Assembly: GCA_023399465.1 (NCBI GenBank)
Contig: JAEWPB010000160.1
Location: 1-22,789, forward strand
Direction: 5' to 3'
DNA length: 22,789 nt
Source of the DNA: Pseudomonadota bacterium
GTDB taxonomy: Bacteria; Pseudomonadota; Alphaproteobacteria; Rhizobiales; Rhizobiaceae
Made by a program: the position numbers and the translations under genes. The notes beneath the pieces were generated by a model. The model saw only the letters and a program-made list of their open reading frames with translations, was not told where the DNA came from and searched no databases. Of the stretch, positions 1 through 8,794 are shown in pieces. Every line of letters starts with the position of its first letter. Within the stretch, counting starts at the first letter, position 1.

Positions 1-297
1 CGCGCGCTGATGGCGCGGCCGAAACTGCTGATGCTCGACGAGCCGAGCCTCGGGCTTGCACCGCTGATCGTCAAGGAGGTGCTGGAAACGGTCAGCCGCT
101 TGCGTGACCGGGGCGTGTCCATCCTGATCATCGAGCAGAACGCGCGCGCGGCCCTCAATATCGCCGACTACGGCTACGTCCTCGAATCCGGCGCCGTTGC
201 GATCGAGGGCGATGCCGCAAAGCTGCAGGCCGACGATCACGTGACCTCTGCCTATCTCGGTGCACGGCCGAAGGCACCGGCAGATGCCGTCGACTGA
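1..297 (+). CDS. livF: ABC transporter ATP-binding protein, LivF type (3' end only)
   Basis: This is the C-terminal part of an ABC ATPase. The reading frame is already open at base 1, so the N-terminus with the Walker A motif lies outside the window. The visible part has the Walker B and D-loop region (LLMLDEPSLGLAPL) followed by IIEQNARAALNIADYGYVLE, which is characteristic of LivF, one of the two ATPases of branched-chain amino acid (LIV-I/HAAT) importers. It would power uptake from the inner face of the cytoplasmic membrane together with LivG, LivH and LivM. The TGA stop at 295-297 sits in the loop of a terminator hairpin, so it is probably the last gene of its operon. It converges on the EPS operon and appears unrelated to it. 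The substrate cannot be told from this fragment; amides or short amino acids are alternatives. Confidence 0.88.
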   Translation, partial: RALMARPKLLMLDEPSLGLAPLIVKEVLETVSRLRDRGVSILIIEQNARAALNIADYGYVLESGAVAIEGDAAKLQADDHVTSAYLGARPKAPADAVD

Positions 298-317
298 GAA
301 GGTCGACGGCCGTTTAT
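286..317 (+). terminator. Hairpin terminator after livF
   Basis: A perfect 9-bp inverted repeat, GCCGTCGAC (286-294) and GTCGACGGC (302-310), encloses a 7-nt loop that contains the livF stop codon. A short T-rich stretch (TTTAT, 313-317) follows on the plus strand. The geometry fits an intrinsic terminator with a weak U-tract. The symmetric stem could also slow transcription arriving from the EPS operon on the other strand, but no T-run follows it in that direction. Confidence 0.6.
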
Positions 318-414
318 CGGGCCGCTAACCGGAAAGTATCGAAGTCAGCCCGGACACCGCGGAAGCCAGTTCTGCAAATGCTGCACCTTAAGCAGATCGA
401 GCATAGTCGCCCAC

Positions 415-1782
415 CTAGTCCGTTGCAGCAGATCCATGTGATTTCGCCTGTACATTACTTGGATAAGGCCCGGGCATGCCGCTGGGCTCGGTGATCTCGA
501 CCTCGATCAAATCGCGCGGCTCGATAGGTGTGTCGGACAACGCCGTTATTTTCTCGGTGACACCATCAGCGTTCTTCCGAACGATCCTGAAGGTAATCAG
601 ACGAACCTCGTCGGGGCGCTCATCCAATGCCGTTTGGCCTTCCCGCCTTGCATCGTCGACCATCAGCTGCGAAATCCGCACCTGCAAATCGGCTTTGGCG
701 ATTTCTCGAACGATCGTGTTCAGTTCATTCTGGATACTGGAATTCCTTGCATTTACGAGACCGCTGGAGTCCCGTTTGTTCTCTTCCAGCGATTGGCGTG
801 AGCGCATCAACTGGAATTCGAGATCGAGAAGCTTGCTTTCCGCATCCGACGCGTCCCTGTCGAGTTCAAACCGACGGGCACTTACGCTCAGGCCCTTGCG
901 AACCAGCTCGTTCACCTTACCCAGTTCTTCCTCGAGCAGTCCCAGTTGGCGCTGTTGTTCGCGGATCTTGTTTTCCAGCGTCTCGATTTCGCGGGCGTGG
1001 AGATTGCCGAGATCCCGAGCAGACGCTTTTCTGCTTTCGAACTCGATCTTGCGAAACTTCATCAGGCGGAGTTCTTCGCTGCGAATTTCGTCAATGCCGG
1101 GCGAATTGATAAGGAGGGCGGGCACATCGATGCTGTCTTTGCCCTCCATTTCGGCCTTCAGGCGCGCTTGACGCATGAGCAATCCGTTATATTCAAGCTC
1201 GGCATCATTCAGTTTGCCGACTGCCTCTATGCGCTCGCGCTGAAGGCGCATGCGGATATTTTCCGGCTCACGATAAAGGCCACCTGCCAGACTGACCGCC
1301 TTCATGGTCGTGAGGCCGGGAGTGAAGGGGTATTGGCCGGGAGTGGCGACATCCCCGGCGAGATAGATGGGACCGTACTGCAACACCTCGATCGATACGA
1401 ATGGTCGGTTCTGCAAGCCGGCGCGCATCTGCAGCGCATCCGCGACCGTGGCCGCGAGATCTTTGGTTGTCAGCCCCGCGGCCGCGATTTCTCCGACCAG
1501 CGGAATTGAAATGGAACCGGAATCGTTGATGACGAACGCGCCGCCAAGCGCCTTCCAATCCTTGTACTCGCCCTCCCCTGATCGCCATTCGATCACTCGC
1601 ACGACGATCTTGTCATCGGCAACAAGTCGATAGGCGTCGGCACGCGCCGGGATGGCGGTGAACAGGCCAGTTGCCACTGCCACCGCGCAGAGAGTGAGAG
1701 GCCTGACACCGATTGCATTGAAGCGGCGGCGTGACCGCGACAACAGTGCGGCTATTCCCATGGCAAGTTTCGAGCCTAACAT
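415..1782 (-). CDS. exoF: ExoF-type periplasmic polysaccharide export protein
   Basis: The 455-residue protein belongs to the polysaccharide export (Poly_export/SLBB) family and resembles rhizobial ExoF. It has a long N-terminal signal region with a hydrophobic stretch at about 27-45 and a likely cleavage after ARA (about residue 48). A Poly_export domain follows (about 50-130), then a soluble-ligand-binding segment (GPIYLAGDVATPGQYPF, about 137-153), then a long, charged, Leu-rich region (about 180-370) predicted to be coiled coil. No lipobox cysteine is seen at the signal, unlike Wza-type lipoproteins. The ATG at 1782 is preceded by GAGGT about 7 nt upstream, overlapping the stop of the flippase gene; M8 is an alternative start. 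It is the last gene of the minus-strand EPS operon and is expected to link the inner-membrane machinery to the outer membrane. Confidence 0.82.
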   Translation of the reverse strand: MLGSKLAMGIAALLSRSRRRFNAIGVRPLTLCAVAVATGLFTAIPARADAYRLVADDKIVVRVIEWRSGEGEYKDWKALGGAFVINDSGSISIPLVGEIAAAGLTTKDLAATVADALQMRAGLQNRPFVSIEVLQYGPIYLAGDVATPGQYPFTPGLTTMKAVSLAGGLYREPENIRMRLQRERIEAVGKLNDAELEYNGLLMRQARLKAEMEGKDSIDVPALLINSPGIDEIRSEELRLMKFRKIEFESRKASARDLGNLHAREIETLENKIREQQRQLGLLEEELGKVNELVRKGLSVSARRFELDRDASDAESKLLDLEFQLMRSRQSLEENKRDSSGLVNARNSSIQNELNTIVREIAKADLQVRISQLMVDDARREGQTALDERPDEVRLITFRIVRKNADGVTEKITALSDTPIEPRDLIEVEITEPSGMPGPYPSNVQAKSHGSAATD

Positions 1783-1791
1783 AGTCGTACC

Positions 1792-3351
1792 TCACACAGC
1801 ATGTTTGCGGGGTTGCTGGTCTTCTGACTGGGGATCGACAAACGCGAGAAGAACATTGACCAGCCGAGCACAGGGCGCAGGCAACTCCGAGGTTAACCGC
1901 TTTATGTTCGAGATGTCTTCTGGCTGAACCGCACGAAATACGCGCAGGCAAACAATATATACAAAGCCGGAAATCAATATAGCAGCCAATATCCCGAAAA
2001 TATCGCCAAGCATCAAAGCGATCAGGAATCCCGCCAACGCGGATACGAGCGCTGCAAGAAGAGTGCGAAACATCGGCCCGATCGGATATTCAAATCCCAG
2101 CCTCTTGGTCAGGAACCACATTCCCAGGCCGAGCACCAGGAACTGGGTCCCTGCCCGCGATATTGCCGCCCCGAGAATACCGAAATCGGGGATGAGCAAG
2201 TAGCCCAGGGTAATTGATACCGCCGCGCCTATAAGGGACGCCCAGAAAACGAAGTCGCTGCGCGAAAGTGCATTGACCAGATGGCTGCCGACGACGGTGC
2301 TGATCGAAAATGCGGCCACCATCACCATGATCATCGCAGCCGGGACTGCGTCACTGAAGGCCGGGCCATAAAGGAACCCCACCAATTGCGGAAGGATTGC
2401 TATCATTCCGAAGCAGGCCGGAAATGCGAGCATTGCCAGGAGGCGTGTGCCGCTGGAAAACGCCGTCTGCAGACCTGACCGATCCCCCTGGCCCTGCTTC
2501 TCCGCCAGCATCGGCAGGAAGGCGCCGGTGAGCAACAGTGGCCCCTGCGAGGCGAGAGCCGCGAGCGCCAGCGCCACGCTGAAAAGGCCTACCTCCTCGA
2601 TATCCCGATAGGTCTGCAGGAACAGGAACTCGATCCGGGACCACACAAAGGCGCTGCAGATCGTAGCGGCCCACGCATAGCGACCGTATCGACGGGTTTC
2701 GCACTTGATTTCGGGAGAAACGGTGCCCCCCCGGCGGATGAAGCTGATTGCAAAAACGGCGAGAACGACCTGCCCGGCCACGTACCCGGCAATCGCTCCA
2801 GTGGTACCATAGAGCTTGGCACCGAGATAAACACCCGCGATCTGCCCGACCATCGACACCGACGTCAGCGCCGCGAGCGCACCGAAGTTCTGCGAGCCAC
2901 GCAGGCATGCCGTGCCGTAAGCGGCCAGGGATTGCGTCAGAACAAGGCCCCCGAAGAGAAGCACGAACACCATCGGGGCACTGAGCTCGCCGGTCAGAAC
3001 GCGGGTGGCGCTCATGACGACTTGCGCATCGAAAAGATAGAAGAGGATCAGCACCGCCGTCGTCAGGGCGTGGTTGATTAGGAGCCGCCGGACGAGCCAG
3101 CCGGAAAGGGCGTGAGCGGCAGCCGGATCCCGCACGTTGAGGTCAGGAAGGAACCGGCAGACGTTGAGGGACGTGCCGCCATCGATCACCTGAGCGACAA
3201 TAAGCGCCATCCAGACGGCAAAAGCCAGGACACCTGCACCTTCAGCGCCGAGCAGGTTTGCGACGATCACGCCACTGACAAAGGTCGCAAAGACCGTTGC
3301 CAAGCCCGCCATTGCGGAATGGAAAGAGCTTGTTGCGAAACGACTCGACAT
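1792..3351 (-). CDS. Wzx-type polysaccharide flippase (MOP superfamily)
   Basis: The 519-residue protein is very hydrophobic, with about 12-14 predicted membrane segments. It has the pattern of the Polysacc_synt/Wzx (MOP) family: an N-terminal helix pair ending NLLGAEGAGVLAFA, a basic loop near 205-225 (FIRRGG, ETRRYGRYAW) and LYGPAFSDAVPAAMIM near 328-343. It should move undecaprenyl-diphosphate-linked repeat units across the inner membrane, the role of ExoT-like proteins. The ATG at 3351 has GAGGCGG about 6 nt upstream. A 118-bp gap separates it from the preceding GT4 gene, the largest gap in the operon, so an internal promoter is possible though none is convincing. The stop codon is 9 nt from exoF. 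The soluble C-terminal tail of about 45 residues is somewhat long. Confidence 0.85.
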   Translation of the reverse strand: MSSRFATSSFHSAMAGLATVFATFVSGVIVANLLGAEGAGVLAFAVWMALIVAQVIDGGTSLNVCRFLPDLNVRDPAAAHALSGWLVRRLLINHALTTAVLILFYLFDAQVVMSATRVLTGELSAPMVFVLLFGGLVLTQSLAAYGTACLRGSQNFGALAALTSVSMVGQIAGVYLGAKLYGTTGAIAGYVAGQVVLAVFAISFIRRGGTVSPEIKCETRRYGRYAWAATICSAFVWSRIEFLFLQTYRDIEEVGLFSVALALAALASQGPLLLTGAFLPMLAEKQGQGDRSGLQTAFSSGTRLLAMLAFPACFGMIAILPQLVGFLYGPAFSDAVPAAMIMVMVAAFSISTVVGSHLVNALSRSDFVFWASLIGAAVSITLGYLLIPDFGILGAAISRAGTQFLVLGLGMWFLTKRLGFEYPIGPMFRTLLAALVSALAGFLIALMLGDIFGILAAILISGFVYIVCLRVFRAVQPEDISNIKRLTSELPAPCARLVNVLLAFVDPQSEDQQPRKHAV

Positions 3352-3469
3352 GATACCGCCTCATGCTAGGTCTTGCCCCCTCTGTGTCGTGGCCGGCGGA
3401 CGGGATCCAACCTGTCCTGCGAGCCTCAGGATTTAACGTGCACGGCTATCCTTCAATCCGGAGGGCGCA

Positions 3470-4531
3470 TCACCCGGCAATCCCCTCGGCGATCGACATG
3501 AATCGGTCCAGCTGATAACCGATATCAAGCGCTGGCCGAGCAGCGTGCGCGAAGGCAGACTCACGCATAAACTGATATTTGGCAGGCTCGTTCCACAATG
3601 ATCGAAGCTGTTCGGCCCATACCTCCGGGGGATCTTTGCGGCCGACGAGAATGCCGCCGGGGCCCACGGATTCGGGCAATCCGCCGCAATCGCTCGCCAG
3701 CACGGGGATGCCGCTGAACTGCGCTTCGCTTACGACCCTTCCCCACGTTTCGTCCCACTGGCTGGGTACAAGCAAAATGCGGGTTTCGGCATAGATCTTC
3801 GCCATATTCCTGCTGCGCGGGCAAAGCCTGACATTGTCCAGCCTGGCAAGACGCCTCGACAGCCTCATTTCAGCAATGGGTGACAGCGGCCATCCGCGAA
3901 CGAACAGGAAGGGTATTTCCGGGCATAGCGCAGCAATTGCGAGTGCCAGGTCCACACCCTTTTCAGCGACCGGATTGATAAAGGTGACATGGCGTCCCTT
4001 TCCGGCCGTTCGGTATTCTTCTGGATAGAAGATCGGCGGAATTACCTCCGGGCGTATACCGAAACGGGCCTCAAATCGCCGCGCCGTATAGGTCGAGTTG
4101 GCGATATATCCGGAAAATGGAAGCTCTTTCCCCGTTCCCTTCCAGGCCTCGCCTTCAGTGTCAAATCCCGTTCCATGCAGATAAGCGATACTGGGAATGG
4201 ATTTATTGCGAAACGCGTGACCCATCTGGACCATATGTCCGTTCTGAATGATTGCGATCTTGGGCATGATCACACCAGACAGATCCCGCCACGGCTTCAT
4301 TGACCGATAAACCCTGTATCCAAGAAAGCGATCCATCGCGACATCTGTGAAATGCGCACCGATCGCCAGAAATCGCCGGGCGCCAAAGGAATCGCGCAAT
4401 GACAACTTGCAAAGCACAGCCGTCTCGCAAGCACGCCTGTTCAGCTCCAACGCCAACAGATGCGTGTTGACTTCAATTCCACCTGTCAGCTGGGGCAGAT
4501 AGGGCACAGCGCTGGCCAGCAAGTACTTCAT
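3470..4531 (-). CDS. Glycosyltransferase family 4 (GT-B)
   Basis: The 353-residue protein is a retaining GT4-type glycosyltransferase. The N-terminal Rossmann-like domain begins MKYLLASAVPYLPQLTGGIE, with the acceptor-side glycine motif. The C-terminal donor domain carries the EX7E signature (E261 in WDETWGRVVSEA, second Glu E269) followed by SGIPVLASDCGGLPE. It should transfer one sugar to the lipid-linked repeat unit on the cytoplasmic face. The start at 4531 is chosen because this ATG overlaps the stop of the upstream methyltransferase gene (ATGA), a sign of translational coupling. The frame is open 21 codons further up, but that extension has no family similarity. Donor and acceptor cannot be read from the sequence. 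Confidence 0.85.
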   Translation of the reverse strand: MKYLLASAVPYLPQLTGGIEVNTHLLALELNRRACETAVLCKLSLRDSFGARRFLAIGAHFTDVAMDRFLGYRVYRSMKPWRDLSGVIMPKIAIIQNGHMVQMGHAFRNKSIPSIAYLHGTGFDTEGEAWKGTGKELPFSGYIANSTYTARRFEARFGIRPEVIPPIFYPEEYRTAGKGRHVTFINPVAEKGVDLALAIAALCPEIPFLFVRGWPLSPIAEMRLSRRLARLDNVRLCPRSRNMAKIYAETRILLVPSQWDETWGRVVSEAQFSGIPVLASDCGGLPESVGPGGILVGRKDPPEVWAEQLRSLWNEPAKYQFMRESAFAHAARPALDIGYQLDRFMSIAEGIAG

Positions 4532-5400
4532 GATTTTGTCGCCCAGTTGCGCTTGGCGGGTTTGCTGGTCCGCCGGGCGGTCATGAAGAGCCATTCCTGG
4601 ATACCGGTGCGCCGCTCGTTCATTAGTTCAACCGTTGTATCGGGCAACCATTTGGGAAGCGCCGGGAGCAGTTCGGATGGAAAGTCCGACAAAGAACGAG
4701 GGCGGGCCACGATCGACCTTATGTCATGGGTCGTGCAAAAACGCTGGACCATAAGCTCGCGGCACCCTTGCATCAAGCCATCGTGGGTTTCGACAAGAAT
4801 GTCCGCAGTATTCAGTTCCGGGATCTTATCGTTGTCGAGAAGCTCTTTCTCGCCACCTTCGATATCGCAGAGCACAAATGGACGGGAGCCACCCTCCAGC
4901 AACGCGCGCTGCAACTCCGGGCACGTGCAAAACCCGCGCAGGCTCACGCGGTCGGAAACCCCGTTTAACTTGGCTGTAAGCCGGATCAGGGCGTGGTGCG
5001 CCTCAAGACCTTCAAAACCGATAACATGGGCGGCTGGCATACGGCGGGCCATTCCAACCGTATAGTAGCCGTCGCCCGCACCAATATTGATCACTGTGCC
5101 GTATTGTCGGGCAATCGCTGCCTCGATGACGGGATGCAATTCAAGTTCCTGCGTGCCCAGCAGGTAACCAAGGAGGTACCGCTGTGATACCGGGCTGAGC
5201 TGGATCCTCATGTCGCAAAACGGTCCGGAAAACACGGTGCCCGCCGTCCGCCGCCGGACCAGCGAACAGGCGGCGTGCCAACGTGGTGCTACCAGCCATC
5301 GGGCGGGTACACGAACCTCCTCCGGCAGAAGGCCATAAAAACGGTAGAACCGCATGGCAATGGGGTTCGCTTCAATCGCAGTCCAAGTTGCGTGACGCAT
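4528..5400 (-). CDS. FkbM-family SAM-dependent methyltransferase
   Basis: The 290-residue protein is predicted to be a class I methyltransferase of the FkbM type. SAM-binding motif I is VINIGAGDGYYTVGMA (about 103-118), followed by the acidic strand end HVIGFEGLEAH (about 125-135) and the FkbM-typical DIEGGEKELL (about 179-188). FkbM proteins usually O-methylate sugars or polyketides, so methylation of a sugar in the EPS repeat is the natural inference. The ATG at 5400 has AAGG about 6 nt upstream. The gene lies 93 bp after the GT2 gene and overlaps the GT4 gene by 4 bp (ATGA). The first about 90 residues are less typical and may hold an extra substrate-recognition region. Confidence 0.82.
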   Translation of the reverse strand: MRHATWTAIEANPIAMRFYRFYGLLPEEVRVPARWLVAPRWHAACSLVRRRTAGTVFSGPFCDMRIQLSPVSQRYLLGYLLGTQELELHPVIEAAIARQYGTVINIGAGDGYYTVGMARRMPAAHVIGFEGLEAHHALIRLTAKLNGVSDRVSLRGFCTCPELQRALLEGGSRPFVLCDIEGGEKELLDNDKIPELNTADILVETHDGLMQGCRELMVQRFCTTHDIRSIVARPRSLSDFPSELLPALPKWLPDTTVELMNERRTGIQEWLFMTARRTSKPAKRNWATKS

Positions 5401-5493
5401 GATCCTTGTCTCCCAACGGCTGCAAGCAATCCAGTATTCTGCTCCTGTTGTGGGTGGCGACGGCCAGTTACACGGAACATCTTGGTCCGAACG

Positions 5494-6420
5494 CTATAGA
5501 TGGAGGGCACGAGAGGGCGTTAGACGAAGCGTGATCAAATCGCTGATCGCTTTCAAGTTGCCGCGAAGCCTACCCGCGCGATCAACCGTCTTTTCGCGAC
5601 GCAAGACCCCCCAAACATTCGCGGCAAAATTCTTGCTCATATTGAAAAGCCCTCGTCCCCACGAACAGGTGCCCTTCGCAATTAGATAGCAGGGATTGGC
5701 AATTTGCGAGTACCCCAGTCGGATGCCCGATTGACGTCCGGTCTTAATACCGAGATGCACGCCCCTGGCCGCCTCCAGGCGAACGATCTGGCCGAAAGGT
5801 GCAATGCTCCGGCTAAAATCGACATCCTCCAGCCAGGCGTAGAGCGGCAACTCCTCGTCGAACCGCAGGGCATGGATCCGCACGGTTGCCAATCGAACGG
5901 CCATGTTGCAGCCATACCCGTTATAGACCCGGATCACACCGGAAACCGCCTTGATGGAATTCAGTTCTTTCGAATTTGCAACCACTTCCCGGCCATCGTG
6001 AAAGGTAAGTCCCGGACCGACAATGCCATCGGCAACCACACAGCCGGTGGAGAGGACAACCTCAGGCCGATCAGCAAATACCGCCTCGGTTTCCGCCAGA
6101 TATTCGGGGAACATGATGAAATCGTCATCGAGGAAAACCAGGACGTCAAAGCCTGCCGCTGCCTCGAGCAGCCGGTTGCGCTGATAGGTCAGACCGCGTG
6201 GACCGATGAAGCACTGGACCGAAGGATAGTCACGCAGCCTGTCGATGTCGCCCGGGCTTGGCGCACAGACAAGCACCCCGTCCGGTTCGCGGGTCTGCAT
6301 GCGGAGCAGGCCAACCGCTTCGTGCACGACATCGGGCCGGCCGGATGTGGCGATGGCGATAGCGATACGCAATCGACTTTGCAGTAAGGGCGCCTGAAGA
6401 GTTGCGGCAATCTCCGACAT
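5494..6420 (-). CDS. Glycosyltransferase family 2 (GT-A)
   Basis: The 308-residue protein has a GT2 fold. The nucleotide-binding N-terminus is RIAIAIATSGRPDVVHEAV, the metal-binding DXD motif lies in VLVFLDDDFIMF (D98-D100), and the likely catalytic-base motif is AWLEDVDFSR (E198-D199). It should be an inverting transferase adding one sugar to the lipid-linked repeat unit. No strong C-terminal membrane helix pair is seen, so it is probably soluble or peripheral. The ATG at 6420 lies 3 nt after the stop of the preceding methyltransferase gene, with CGGAG about 10 nt upstream. ExoM/ExoO-like GT2 enzymes are the nearest functional analogues in rhizobial EPS clusters, but the donor sugar is unknown. 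Confidence 0.85.
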   Translation of the reverse strand: MSEIAATLQAPLLQSRLRIAIAIATSGRPDVVHEAVGLLRMQTREPDGVLVCAPSPGDIDRLRDYPSVQCFIGPRGLTYQRNRLLEAAAGFDVLVFLDDDFIMFPEYLAETEAVFADRPEVVLSTGCVVADGIVGPGLTFHDGREVVANSKELNSIKAVSGVIRVYNGYGCNMAVRLATVRIHALRFDEELPLYAWLEDVDFSRSIAPFGQIVRLEAARGVHLGIKTGRQSGIRLGYSQIANPCYLIAKGTCSWGRGLFNMSKNFAANVWGVLRREKTVDRAGRLRGNLKAISDLITLRLTPSRALHL

Positions 6421-6423
6421 TCG

Positions 6424-7059
6424 TCATTGCTCCGCACTATGGAGCGATTTCTGCGCAAAAGCCCAGACCATCACCGGAAAGTCGGGTTCATTCTTCAGCG
6501 AACCGAGGAAGCCTGCCTTTTTCCATCGCCTGAAGTTCGCTTGAACACACGCCCGGTTGCCCCAGGAGTTGGTGGTGATGGCGTTTTCGGCAAAACCCGC
6601 CTCCTGCAGCAGGTAGGAAAGACCTGTTTCGGTCCAACGACTGCAATCGATGGGTGAGGCGTGGACCCTGAGGAGAAACGGCGTTGCAATGATAAAGTGT
6701 CCGCCAGGACGCAGCGCCGCATGGACATTGCGGGCCGCACGGAGCGGCCATTTCAGATGCTCGAAGATCTGATCCGCTATGATGAGATCAAAGTGCCCGG
6801 GCGGTGTCTCGCTGCAGATATCGAAGCCGGGATACTCGGTCGTGCGATAGGATCTGAACGAAAACTCCCGTCGCCACTGAACCCCACCGGAAATTTCAAG
6901 CGTGTCCAGTTTTTCCGGACCCAGTCGGCGAATGAAATCGAAGGCATCCCGGTACAGCGCAACGCGTACCCAGTCGTCTGTTTCATAGCCGATCGACTGC
7001 AAGATCTTTCGCACTCGCTCTTTCATACTGGTTTTTTTGCGAAACAGTATCTGGTCCAT
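6424..7059 (-). CDS. Class I SAM-dependent methyltransferase
   Basis: The 211-residue protein has a Methyltransf_11/23-like fold. Motif I is modified to LEISGGVQW (about 54-62) instead of the usual GxGxG. Later motifs are clear: DLIIADQIFEHLKWP (about 91-105) and LRPGGHFIIATPF (about 116-128). The LEISGG form occurs in methyltransferases found among polysaccharide genes. The ATG at 7059 is preferred: it lies 7 nt after the stop of the upstream Wzz-like gene and starts the conserved part (MDQILFRKK). An in-frame start 11 codons upstream would overlap that gene. It may methylate a sugar of the repeat or a precursor. It is unrelated in sequence to the FkbM protein two genes downstream. Confidence 0.8.
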   Translation of the reverse strand: MDQILFRKKTSMKERVRKILQSIGYETDDWVRVALYRDAFDFIRRLGPEKLDTLEISGGVQWRREFSFRSYRTTEYPGFDICSETPPGHFDLIIADQIFEHLKWPLRAARNVHAALRPGGHFIIATPFLLRVHASPIDCSRWTETGLSYLLQEAGFAENAITTNSWGNRACVQANFRRWKKAGFLGSLKNEPDFPVMVWAFAQKSLHSAEQ

Positions 7060-7066
7060 GGCGCCC

Positions 7067-8794
7067 TCAACTCCCGCGGGTTGGCGTCGCATTCAAAACG
7101 ATTCCGAGTATTTCGACATTCACGTCCGTCAGGGTATCCAGCATCTCGCCAAGCATCTTCAAGGAGGTTTCACCGTACCGGGCGACGACAATCGTGCCGT
7201 CTAGCAGTGGTGCGATGACCTTCGCATCCGCAGAATCGGGAATGGCGGGCAGATCAATCAAGGTCAGGTCGAACCGCTCCTTCAAGTCAGCAAAGCTGAA
7301 GGCGATGCGCTCGGAACCAATGCGTTCGCCGGGCGTCACGGCGCCAAACGCACCAATCGGCAACAAGGTGAAGCGCTTGTCGATTTTGCTGACAAAATCG
7401 AAATAGGCATGGGCGCTATTCAGTATCTCCATCAGGCCGGTGGTCTTGTCGCGAGCGAACGACTTGCTCAACGTGGGATTGGTGGAAGAGGCATCGATCA
7501 GCAGGACGCGTGATCCCGAGGTCGAGGCAAGCACAGCCAGGTTGTAGGCGATCGTTGTGGCTCCAGCTTGCGAGCCCGCCCCGACTATACCGATCAACTT
7601 GGCCTTGCGAACACGACAAAGCCCCGTAACGACGGCCTTGAGTTCCCTGAGATCCTGATTGAAGCACTGATCTTGATAGTCGGACACGCGCCCCAGGCCG
7701 GCCACCCGCGGCACGCGCTCGACCCGATCCGGCTTGTCGCAATTCGCACGCGCTACCGTGCCGAGACAACGCGTCGCGGTTTCGCGGGTTATCTGATCCG
7801 CGTCAGTCACGGTGCCGTTCAAGAAATCTCGAACTATTGCCGTGACAATACCGACACCGGTTCCAAGGACCAGCGCAAACACAATGATGATTGTGTTCTT
7901 CGGTTGGCTCTTTGATACCGGCGTCTCTGCCCGAGAGACCACGGTTGCATCGGAGACCGGATAGGAAATCTTCTGCTTGGCATCCGTCCAGTTCAGGAGG
8001 TAGGTTTCATACAGTTTCCTTGACGTCTCGGCGACGCTCTTCAATTCCGCCAATTTATATTGATCGCCGGGATCGCCAGAGGCCCGGAATTGTGAAACTG
8101 CACTGTTCGCCGCGATCACGTCTTTCTTGAGTTCGTCCACGCGCTCCTGCAACCATTGGCTCGATGCGCGAGCCACCAGTGACTTCAGCGTGACGTTGTG
8201 CTCGACATATTGCTCTGCAATCGCATTGACGATTGCAGCGGCAGCCTTGGGGTCTTCCGCCGCTACCGCAATCTCGACGATGGTTGACTGCCCGATTCTT
8301 CGAACCCACAAACGGCTACGGAGTTTCGAAACAATGTTGTTCACCCGCGCGGCTCGCAATTCCTCATCCGAAGGGGGCTCATCCCGCCGGATAAACGACA
8401 CCAGCGAGTGAAGAGTACCGGAAATTGAAAACGATTCCGGCCTCGCTTCGTCGGAAGCCAAACCAAGCTTTTCGACCACATGCTGAAGAAAATTGCTGGA
8501 CTTGATGATCCCGATGTGACCTTCCACAAGGGCCCCCACGTCGGGACTGCTAGCAACATCTGCCTGCTCCTTTTTCGGTTCAAGCATCAGCTGTGCGGTG
8601 GCCAGGTAGGTTGGTGAAGCGATGAGGACATAGAGCACAGCCGCAAGCAGAAAAAGGCCGGCGGAAATGGCAATCGTAAGCCGCTCTTTCAGGAGGAAGC
8701 GAAAGATCTTCCCGATCTCGAGCGGTCGCTCGCGGTCGGCCGCGTTTAACGATGTCGAATAGCTGAGTGCCGCCCGCGGGATCCGATTATGCAT
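7067..8794 (-). CDS. ExoP/Wzz-type chain-length protein with degenerate BY-kinase domain
   Basis: The 575-residue protein is a polysaccharide co-polymerase. It has a Wzz domain, a first membrane helix at about 38-58 and a GNVR-like second helix at about 301-321. The large periplasmic segment between them contains a predicted coiled coil (about 205-265). The cytoplasmic C-terminal domain has the BY-kinase fold of ExoP/Wzc, but its P-loop reads GAGSQAGATT (405-414), so Ala412 replaces the catalytic lysine (codon 7559-7561). Walker A' reads LLIDASSTNP, losing the second Asp and the Arg of IDADLRxP. Walker B is partly kept (LTLIDLPA, D514). There is no C-terminal tyrosine cluster; the last Tyr is Y540. 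It is shorter than classical rhizobial ExoP (over 700 residues). The ATG at 8794 overlaps the polymerase stop by 8 bp, with AAAGGGG upstream. It should control chain length with Wzy, probably without kinase activity. Confidence 0.85.
   Translation of the reverse strand: MHNRIPRAALSYSTSLNAADRERPLEIGKIFRFLLKERLTIAISAGLFLLAAVLYVLIASPTYLATAQLMLEPKKEQADVASSPDVGALVEGHIGIIKSSNFLQHVVEKLGLASDEARPESFSISGTLHSLVSFIRRDEPPSDEELRAARVNNIVSKLRSRLWVRRIGQSTIVEIAVAAEDPKAAAAIVNAIAEQYVEHNVTLKSLVARASSQWLQERVDELKKDVIAANSAVSQFRASGDPGDQYKLAELKSVAETSRKLYETYLLNWTDAKQKISYPVSDATVVSRAETPVSKSQPKNTIIIVFALVLGTGVGIVTAIVRDFLNGTVTDADQITRETATRCLGTVARANCDKPDRVERVPRVAGLGRVSDYQDQCFNQDLRELKAVVTGLCRVRKAKLIGIVGAGSQAGATTIAYNLAVLASTSGSRVLLIDASSTNPTLSKSFARDKTTGLMEILNSAHAYFDFVSKIDKRFTLLPIGAFGAVTPGERIGSERIAFSFADLKERFDLTLIDLPAIPDSADAKVIAPLLDGTIVVARYGETSLKMLGEMLDTLTDVNVEILGIVLNATPTRGS

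Noticed and set aside
476..1171. 231-codon plus-strand frame opposite exoF
   Set aside because: Ser/Arg-rich low-complexity translation, no ribosome-binding site, antisense to a gene with signal peptide and export domain.
5704..6387. 227-codon plus-strand frame opposite the GT2 gene
   Set aside because: Antisense shadow; the minus-strand frame has DXD and ED motifs and fits the operon.
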